Positions 57,241-64,000 of a stretch of DNA of 64,000 bases are shown one piece after another (within the stretch, counting starts at the first letter, position 1; every line of letters begins with the position of its first letter). A program made the translations under genes and the position numbers. Below the pieces are notes generated by a model that saw only the letters and a list, made by a program, of their open reading frames with translations, did not search any database and was not told the DNA's origin. This DNA comes from Eriocheir sinensis (Eukaryota > Arthropoda > Malacostraca > Decapoda > Varunidae). Where the stretch lies: assembly GCF_024679095.1 (NCBI RefSeq), contig NC_066553.1:7419804-7483803 (forward strand), written 5' to 3'.

Positions 57241-57404
57241 TTTCTCAGTAATTGATTATGTTCCCAGTAATCGATTACCAAACGATTACTGAAAACCATT
57301 AAAAGTCGCGACTTTGTGACTCCCATTTTGATTTGTTAATTAAATTTTCAGCCATATTTTTTTTCATTTTCCCGGATATTTTTCTTTATTATTTAAGTTT
57401 GGTT

Positions 57405-57507
<103 letters not shown>

Positions 57508-57660
57508 ACCGTGACATTATACTTTACACTCTACGAATATACCACTGTATAATCAATATTAAGGTGAAAGTAATTGAAAAGTAATCGATTACCGCCCACA
57601 GAAGTCATCGAAATAATCGGTTACTGAAAAAATCGAGTATCGCCCATCGCTAGTGAAAAG

Positions 57661-58239
57661 CTAATTACCACTAGTGTCGCAGACCTGCGTGTGGCCATTT
57701 TTGTGCTGTCCATCATTAACTTTATCATTTTTTGGCCTCTTAAATGCACATTCTGTTTCTGCAGATTCTTGGTCGATGGCCGCATCGTTGGTGAAGTGCT
57801 CTTCCAACAAGCAGGGACACCCACCTGATGATCCTTGCTGGTCCCGGCGCGGCGGTGACTTGTAATGGAGAGTGAGGCCTCAGATGGGGAGGAAATGTTC
57901 TTCATCAGGAGGAACGATATAAATCCTGAGCGGATGACGGCGGACTTTGTTATAATCAATGTTTTAACAACTATACTCTGTAAATACGATTTATAGTATC
58001 CGCTGTCTACTGATGGAATGATGGCTGCTTCCTGCAACACCTCCCCTTGCCTTGCTGCCGGGAAAAATGTTTTACTGCGGTAGCCGGCAAGCTAGATAAC
58101 TATAGAGCATTAAAATTACACATACATTATTTGTATTGGTCTGTCCGACAACATACTAATACCTAGTTTTCATATGATATCTCGAGGAACTTAAACAATT
58201 ATTATGGTAGATAATGATTGGAAACTTTAAGTAAGGCGA
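57661..58239. other. Open but unassigned segment
   Basis: Both strands are open over parts of 57670-58040. A plus frame from 57865 reads MESEASDGEEMFFIRRNDIN and a minus frame is rich in charged residues. No family recognised and no strong splice pairs. It may be a transposon fragment. Confidence 0.3.
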
Positions 58240-58475
58240 AGTTGGGGGTATACGCTATAGCTGCGCGAGGCCTCGGTGTTCATCTCCGTCGCATTGGCCC
58301 TTGAACGTGTGATGGGTAAGGAATAAGGACCCATAACCGCGGGACACAGGGCCGGTGTGACGTCTGTAATGTGTGACGGGTTATTTCCCGCCACAAGCTC
58401 AAGGGTCAGTGTGACGGAAATGAACGCAGGCCACGCACGACCTTACCTTCACCAAGTCTCGGGGAACATGATTAG
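58240..58475 (-). mobile_element. tRNA-derived SINE, family B, partial
   Basis: CATCTCCGTCGCATTGGCCC, GACACAGGGCCGGTGTGACG and a CCTTACCTTCACCAAG segment match the family B body in minus orientation; the head is not preserved. Confidence 0.75.
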
Positions 58476-58629
58476 TTTGTTTCCTTGGAACTCGTCCCCC
58501 GAGGGCTCAGTTATGAGCTACATTCACCTCATTATTTAATCATCTAATTATTTTAATTTTATAATCTCTGTCTTTTCAGTAGAGGGTATATGTAGGAGTA
58601 AATTAAACTTCATACACTAAAATGTGATT

Positions 58630-58635
58630 TTTATT
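58630..58635 (-). terminator. Candidate poly(A) signal of the cadherin gene
   Basis: AATAAA on the minus strand, about 150 bp past the stop of the proposed last exon (58784). Confidence 0.5.
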
Positions 58636-58783
58636 GGAAATAGAAACATTTAAAAAAATAAGAAACCATTTCTACGACCAGCAGCCCCTTCGCGCCACGC
58701 CCGGTACAGCCAGACGGGCGTGTTGTGGAGCAATGTTCACAATAAGCCCTTTATATGGTGTGATGGGAGACGCGCCAAGGGTT

Positions 58784-59142
58784 CTACTGTGTGCTGAAGG
58801 CCCGAGGCGGCTTCGGTATCTGTGCGGGTCCAGGTGGGGTGAGGAGTTCCGGCGGGATGGTGACGGTCACTATGTCGCCACTCGGTGGAGACAGCAAGTC
58901 TGGATACACGCTGAGGGAGGTTGTCTCGTCTGCCGCGTGAATGTCGCAAGCGATAGTTGCGACGGGCTGTTGGCTGTCCGTAGGAAACAGAGTAGCCATG
59001 GAAGCTGTGGCTTGTGGCTGCTGAGGGTCAGATGAGTTCCAGGACTGAAGAACATGTGCTGCCTCCGGCAGGGCACCCACGACCTTCGCAGTGCCCGCGC
59101 AGGCCTCCATGCCTGTGGAGGAGTTCCCGTTGTACACTCCAG
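58784..59142 (-). CDS. CadN-like: Cadherin, proposed terminal exon
   Basis: The open frame continues the tail in the phase left by the previous exon if the acceptor is TTTAGGAG|CT (the upstream TTTAG would create a stop). It codes about 119 residues rich in Ser/Pro/Thr/Ala, ending IPKPPRAFSTQ and stop, with AATAAA 150 bp further. It lacks the DYDYL..WGPRF block that ends classical cadherins. Confidence 0.5.
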
Positions 59143-62100
59143 CTCCTAAATGTGACTAATTGAATCTTTCACGGATGAGAGTGTAAAATCCGTCACTAGA
59201 TGCAAGATTAATATCAAACTTTTTGGATAAGAAAGAGTTAGGCAAAGCTGAAAATATGTATGACTATACAAGAAAGTTAAATTGATCGCAAACCCTACCA
59301 ATTATTCAACAGCCAATGTGAAACACTACTATAATATAGCTTCCTTCCTATTCTTCGTTCAAAGCTAAAGAGCAATGGCAATGGAAGATATAGAGGAGGC
59401 AAAGTCTCACTGGTGGGATATGTCTCTGTCTAGGTATTTGAAATCTACTACTCAAAATAATGATGCTTCATAATTAGTGTTCTACTAAAAATGGCACAGC
59501 AGTAACTGAAAAATATAAAATCTAAGATTCCTACACGTCTCCTGATACGTGAGAACTAATCATGACGAAACAGGGAATAGACACCCAGCCGCGGTCTCTG
59601 GTTGGCTATGCTGATGACGGCAACGATAACAAGCCGGGGAGCGGGACGAGGCGGGATTTTGATAACTCATACTTAAATTATGGTGGGTTACTATTTTGTA
59701 TGCGCGGCCTTTCACGATTTGCCATTGGACTTAATCACAAACAAACTGTTCTCATTGATTTTTAACCAGATGTCGGAGGTGTGGAAAAAATCAGAACCGG
59801 AGAGCAGGGATGGTGCTAATAAGGTTGCTGCCATGCATAACACAATCTTCTCTCACTGAACGCGATTACTTGGCTACAACATCGCTGAAATATGAGTATA
59901 TATATTTTTTTTCGTCTGGGCTTTTGATCAAAAGTCATGCAAGGAAAAGAAGAAAGCTTGGTTTCGCATTCTGCACGAGTTCACTGGTTTTGTGTTGTTC
60001 AGTAGTTTCCATAAGCTACTCTGAGAGTTATGGAAAGAATCGTAAGTTGGATTATTTTTTCTTTTGCATACTTTTCTTTTATCAAGTAAAGTTTCCTTAA
60101 AGTTTCAAGCTTCATCCGACTGGATAAAAACATCATACTCATTCGACTAAAGGGTTAAGAGTCATGCGATGTATTAAAGGAACGACTAGAAACGCTACAC
60201 TACTTGACTTGCTTCTTCTTACTTGATAATATACGATAAACTTCCTGGTTTAACTGCCTTCTATTCCTTGCTCTCCTGGTCCACTTACAAGACGACAGTG
60301 ATCCCGGGGACGACTCATCACCTTCGTAAGCGTAGTTTCTCAGGTCGTCCTCGACGGGGCATGTGAAGGTCAGCTGTCGCTTCTTGCACTTCTTGTCGCA
60401 CTCGATCCTTCCTCCGTCATGCCCCGACTCGTCCGTGCTGTCTCCGGAGGTGCTGTCGGACTGCAACGCCTTTTCGCCTGCCGGAACCAAACGGTACGAT
60501 GCTAAAAAGCTGCACATGATGACTGATCACAAAATTATAACATGGAAACAAAATCTGGAAGAAAAGAACACTATTCTTTTATAACTTACGTGTATGTATT
60601 AATACTAGACATGTCTTTTATAGATCAGTGGGGGGGGTGCCCCCTCCTTTGGGGGTGTAAATAATTTCCAAGGGGGGGCGCGAGCTTTGGGGAAAAGTAG
60701 GAACTATTATATGTTTTTGACTTAACAAGACCGTGGGGAAATAATGTTATTTTTTATTTAAAAATGGAAAACTATTATCTTTAAAAAAAAAATTTTTAGT
60801 CTGAGGGAATTTATCTATAAATGCAAGGAGGGCATGGAGGAAAGGACTTATTCCTCGAGGGGACGTGGTGGCGAAAAGTTTACGAACCACTGTTATAGAT
60901 CGTTAGCAAACTAATTATGGATGAAAAAAATGCCTTTAATATGGTGCTTCATTGTCGCTAAAACAGAATAATAAGCTATTAGGAAGGTTCTACATGTTCT
61001 GTGGACCAGTGAAGCTTTGAACGGTAAAAGTTTTAATATTCCCTCACCCGCCTTGTGTCCGCTGCTCCAAGCCGGCTGTCCGTTAGCTCGCGGCGGCTTC
61101 AGCAACTGCAGCTCCAGAAGGTTAGGGGGACGCCTGCGCGGGGACGAGGCGCCCTTACCGTTGATGGTGCTCTCCTTGACCTGAGTCTCACCCCGACGCA
61201 GGCCGCCGCGGCTTTGGTGCTGGTGGATGAGGACGGCGCCCACCACCACTAACGCCGCCACCAAAAAGGATAAGCAGAGGAAATATGAGTATACGAGAAA
61301 CACACACACACACACACACACATTTCCAAAAATATACGTGTTTCTCTAACAGGACCACGAACTACCCCAGCAAAAATAGTGTTAGTCTGTCCCAGAACTC
61401 ACGCAGCAGGAAAGCACACCACACCAAGACCGCCGCCAGGGCCCAGAGGGAGAGCTTGAGCGTGGTGTTGGTGGCGTCGGGCATGTGGCACTGTTCACCG
61501 CCAAAACCTGACGGGCACTCGCAGACGTACCCGACTGTGGGACATCCGAATGAGAACTGTATTATTATTATTGTCTTATGGTTTTGCTTTGAGGACACTT
61601 AAATGCTAATATTATGTCTTATTGTAGTAAACATGAAATGAAATTAAAAGTTAATGAAAAAACAGGTTCAGCACATTTGAAAGAGATAATCACTACGTTT
61701 GTAGCCATGTGACTTTTGTGACAGAGAAAACTAAATCGACATATCTGACGGGTGTAAGTAAAGATGTGTCCGTGACTATGAATACGGTCGGCACATTATT
61801 AAATTTGCTGATTTGTAGCTTTGTGAACATATATATACACTTACTTAACTGATAGATGGACATGGAAGTGTCAATAAATTATCAACTCCGAACACGACGA
61901 CCAGTCTTAGGGTGGTATTCTCAGACGCTTCCTCCTCTCACAAAAAATATTTCCAAATGCCACAAAGGTTATTAGAAAGGTTCCCATAAGTGTTTTTTCA
62001 CGTTCATGGTACAGGAGCTTTGTCATATTACTACCAGGGTCATAAATCTACCCATGGAAATACCCACAACTCCTACGAAAACCTTATCAAATGTGTGTGT

Positions 62101-63845
62101 GAGCCCGGAAACATTTAAGAATACGGCCAGTCTTAGTTTCACCTGCGTGTTTGTTGAAGCAGGAGCCGCCGTTGAGGCAGGGCTGCCACACACACTCGTC
62201 CACGTCCTCGCAGGTGCCTCGGCCGGCGGACAACTTCTGTCCCTCGCCACACCTGCCGTCAGCACCGGGTCTCAGGGTTACATAATGGTCTGAGGCACAT
62301 AGAAGGGCAAGTGTGCTACGAACTTTTATGCTAACAATGATATGAAACAAACCAAAGGTATAAAAAATATCATACCATGCTCATCCTACAACGGAATGGA
62401 GATAAAATTCCAAAAATAAAGGTAAAAAGTCAGCTTGAGATGTCTTACAGAGTCAATATGGACACCTCATGTCGCAGGAAGGTGGAAAAATAGTTTCTAT
62501 ATTAATACATAAAACAAGAATCGAAATGTTGTTCTAGGTGACTCAGGCTGTAAGGGAAAACGCCGCACTCGGGAGGCTACAGACCCACAGTGGTGAGAGC
62601 GCCAGGTGTCGACACAGGTGAGCGGCGGCCTGCAGGTCACGTTGGCACAGACCGGCGGGGCGTCACAGTCTTCGTCCACCCGCTGGTACAGGCTTGCCTG
62701 GCCCCACGCGGTGTTGTTGACGGCGGGGGGCAGCGGCATCCTCCGCCCTGATATTCGCAGGTCATCAAGGCAGCCTGTGAAGAGATATGAAAGGATATGC
62801 ATATGAGGGACTCCAAATACCTTTTTTCCATTCTCGTACAAGGCTTGTAGATAACTGATGCCATTATTACTCCACTGCAGAACGTAGTTTTTTTCAACGT
62901 TTTCTAGTTCTTTTCTTCCATGACGAAGGTTCTATTTTCGTCTCCATTTAGTTTTGTCTGCCCTGACTAATCAAGTACAAATAGTCAAAAACAAATAAAA
63001 GCTCACCTTTGTGGTAGTCGCCGTGGATCTTGAAGACACTGACGCCGGCGTACTCCGGAGAGCCGCCCACGTGTACCCCCTCCTGCTTGTCTACCTCCAG
63101 CAGGCGGCGGCTATCCAGCGACACCGAGGCGTTGTATAGATCGCCGTCACCGTCATCCACTGCCAAGATAGTGACCGAGCCGTGCCTGTTCCAGAGGTGA
63201 TACGAATGACAGAAAAATGTAATGATTCGTAGATAGGAGACGATGGTGCTGGGGTGTGGTATGTTAAGCTCTGATGAGATATGATGCACAAGGTATGGTG
63301 TGGTGTGGTAATAACATGTTGCAGTGTGGCATGGTACAGGATGGGACAGAGTATGGTGGTGCAGGATGGGGTAGGGTATGGCACAATAAGGTAGGGTACG
63401 ATAGGGAAGGGTAAGGTAGTACAGGTAAAATAGGGTGGAATTGAGAAGGATGGGTAGGTAAGAGTACAACAAGGTGGGGGAGGGCAAAGAAAAGACTGGT
63501 ACTACGATAGATGGGTCAAAATAGGGTGAGGGTGGGACAGAAAAATAGGTAAGATTCCAAGATAAACATTAACACAAAGGAGCAGAAATATTCCAATGCC
63601 CTTTGCAGACGGTTTCCACGAGACAAGCTAAATCTCCAGGTTTCAGCACTCACCTTTGGGCCTCGACAGAGTGCCAGCGTCCGTCGGTGAGGGTAGCACG
63701 CGTGAGGCAGAGGGAGCTAGGGTCTTCCGGGTGCAGCTGAAGGACGAGGCACAGCTGTCCTCGCACCAGCTGCACGGCGAAGCGGTCACGGCCATGCTGC
63801 GACGACAACACCACCAGGTCGCCTCTTCTCCGCCTCGTGCGAAAC
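58784..63845 (-). CDS. CadN-like: Neural-cadherin-like protein, 3' part (laminin G, EGF, TM, cytoplasmic tail)
   Basis: Minus-strand exons: 63654-63845, 63007-63185, 62585-62774, 62143-62270, 61403-61534, 61048-61248, 60289-60477 and a proposed last exon 58784-59142. Classical arthropod N-cadherins are calcium-dependent adhesion proteins with cadherin repeats, then EGF and laminin G modules, one membrane span and a catenin-binding tail. Here: laminin G (RDRFAVQLVRGQL to GCLDDLRISGRRMPLPPAV), a cysteine-rich segment and EGF-like DVDECVWQPCLNGGSC / VCECPSGFGGEQC, the pre-membrane TTLKLSLWALAAVLV segment, and DDLRNYAYEGDESSPGSLSS, close to the DDLRNYAYEG..STAGSLSS catenin-binding motif of fly CadN. 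The gene continues beyond the window end. The juxtamembrane DDD.RENI..YDDEGGGE-type motif is not seen. Confidence 0.88.
60289..60477 (-). CDS. CadN-like: Cadherin exon with catenin-binding motif
   Basis: Codes GEKALQSDSTSGDSTDESGH, a short Cys/Lys-rich stretch, then DDLRNYAYEGDESSPGSLSS. Acceptor CCGGCAG, donor TCTT|GTAAGT, phase 1. Confidence 0.9.
60626..60892. mobile_element. hAT MITE in a cadherin intron
   Basis: 267 bp from CAGTGGGGGGG to GTTTACGAACCACTG with the exact 8 bp duplication TTATAGAT at 60618-60625 and 60893-60900. Its left end has drifted relative to the other CAGTGGTT-type elements. Confidence 0.88.
61048..61248 (-). CDS. CadN-like: Cadherin exon: end of TM and juxtamembrane tail
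   Basis: After acceptor GCGTTAG codes VVGAVLIHQHQSRGG (end of the membrane span and stop-transfer) and a basic region with RRRPPNLLELQLLKPPRANG. No acidic p120-catenin-type motif. Donor GCGG|GTGAGG, phase 1. Confidence 0.82.
61301..61322. repeat. (CA)n microsatellite in cadherin intron
   Basis: Short CA run immediately upstream (minus sense) of the exon at 61048-61248. Confidence 0.9.
61403..61534 (-). CDS. CadN-like: Cadherin exon: EGF end and start of TM
   Basis: Codes VGYVCECPSGFGGEQCHMPD and TTLKLSLWALAAVLVWCAFL: the last three cysteines of an EGF-like module followed directly by the membrane span. Donor CTGC|GTGAGT. Confidence 0.92.
62143..62270 (-). CDS. CadN-like: Cadherin exon: EGF-like module
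   Basis: Codes GRCGEGQKLS and TCEDVDECVWQPCLNGGSC. DVDEC is a calcium-binding EGF start. The acceptor (CCTGAG at 62271) is inferred from phase; CCTCAG slightly upstream is an alternative. Confidence 0.88.
62585..62774 (-). CDS. CadN-like: Cadherin exon: laminin G end
   Basis: Codes GCLDDLRISGRRMPLPPAVN, WGQASLYQRVDEDCDAP and CRPPLTCVDTW. The GC.DDLRI.GR.MPLPPAVN stretch is nearly diagnostic for the N-cadherin family. Acceptor TTCACAG, donor TGTGG|GTCTGT. Confidence 0.94.
63007..63185 (-). CDS. CadN-like: Cadherin exon: laminin G middle
   Basis: Codes HGSVTILAVDDGDGDLYNAS, LLEVDKQEGVHVGGSPEY and VFKIHGDYHKG. Acceptor GGAACAG, donor AAAG|GTGAGC. Confidence 0.93.
63200..63500. repeat. GT/GGTA-rich low-complexity intron sequence
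   Basis: Irregular runs of GGTATGGTG, GGTAGGGTA and similar words between two cadherin exons; tyrosine/proline-rich minus-strand frames here are artefacts. Confidence 0.8.
63654..63845 (-). CDS. CadN-like: Cadherin exon: laminin G start (5'-most exon in window)
   Basis: Codes RRRRGDLVVLSSQHGRDRFA, VQLVRGQLCLVLQ and TLTDGRWHSVEAQR. The DG.WH.V motif is typical of laminin G. Acceptor TTTTTAG, donor AAAG|GTGAGT; the exon has no start codon, so simple ORF searches miss it. Confidence 0.92.
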
Positions 63846-64000
63846 CTAAAAATAAAGCAGGAAAAAAGAAGAAAAGACAGAAAACATCATTGAAGCAGAG
63901 GGAGAAAACAACTTTGTGCAGTGGACAAAAACTTTTGTTTACCTTCTTTGTATCTTGCGAAATACAAAGTAAAAAAAAAACAAGAAAAGGTGAACCTTGG

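Noticed and set aside
58634..59035. 133-codon plus-strand frame opposite the last cadherin exon
   Set aside because: Antisense shadow of the GC-rich minus-strand frame, which fits the cadherin phase and has a poly(A) signal.
62948..63487. 179-codon minus frame starting with Tyr/Pro/Leu-rich sequence
   Set aside because: Only the 63007-63185 part is coding; the upstream part is a low-complexity intron and the downstream part runs past the GT donor.

Overview
This 64 kb window is eukaryotic (metazoan) DNA. Coding exons are short, bounded by GT/AG splice sites and separated by long AT-rich introns. There are many long dinucleotide and GATA microsatellites, three families of tRNA-derived SINEs, decayed non-LTR reverse transcriptases, DNA transposons, MITEs and LTR elements. 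The protein content (CEP76; an arthropod N-cadherin-type cadherin with laminin-G and EGF modules) and the style of repeats suggest an arthropod, most likely a decapod crustacean. The species-level guess is inference; the gene assignments rest on exon-by-exon translation.

Layout. 1-14.3 kb has no host gene I can support: microsatellites, SINEs, two dead non-LTR RT fragments and a MULE-like transposon at 11.7-13.0 kb. 14365-34615 (+) is a complete 12-exon gene for CEP76, a centriolar protein; all splice phases join into 635 codons. Its introns hold a Tigger/pogo-like transposase fragment, a Tc1/mariner-like fragment, two non-LTR 3' ends, several SINEs, MITEs and a young non-autonomous LTR retrotransposon (28900-31865, 417 bp LTRs that I read as identical, 4 bp target duplication). 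A small hAT MITE begins 34 bp past the CEP76 stop and carries the first AATAAA.

34.9-45.3 kb is a repeat graveyard: palindromic foldback elements, and a DDE transposase pseudogene that was hit by a solo LTR and by a 933 bp hAT element, both with exact target duplications. At 45.35-49.2 kb (+) a (GA)n tract, a region with two identical CCAAT-box motifs, an exon with a clean donor and three phase-compatible short coding exons together suggest a small unrecognised gene of about 87 residues.

49.2-58.6 kb holds more repeats and no gene I recognise. 58.6-64 kb (-) is the 3' part of a neural-cadherin-like gene: laminin G, EGF-like, a transmembrane segment, and a cytoplasmic tail that keeps one catenin-binding motif but lacks the juxtamembrane acidic motif and the usual C-terminal block. 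Its 5' part lies beyond the window end. CEP76 (centriole duplication control) and the cadherin (cell adhesion) are unrelated neighbours; nothing suggests a functional cluster.
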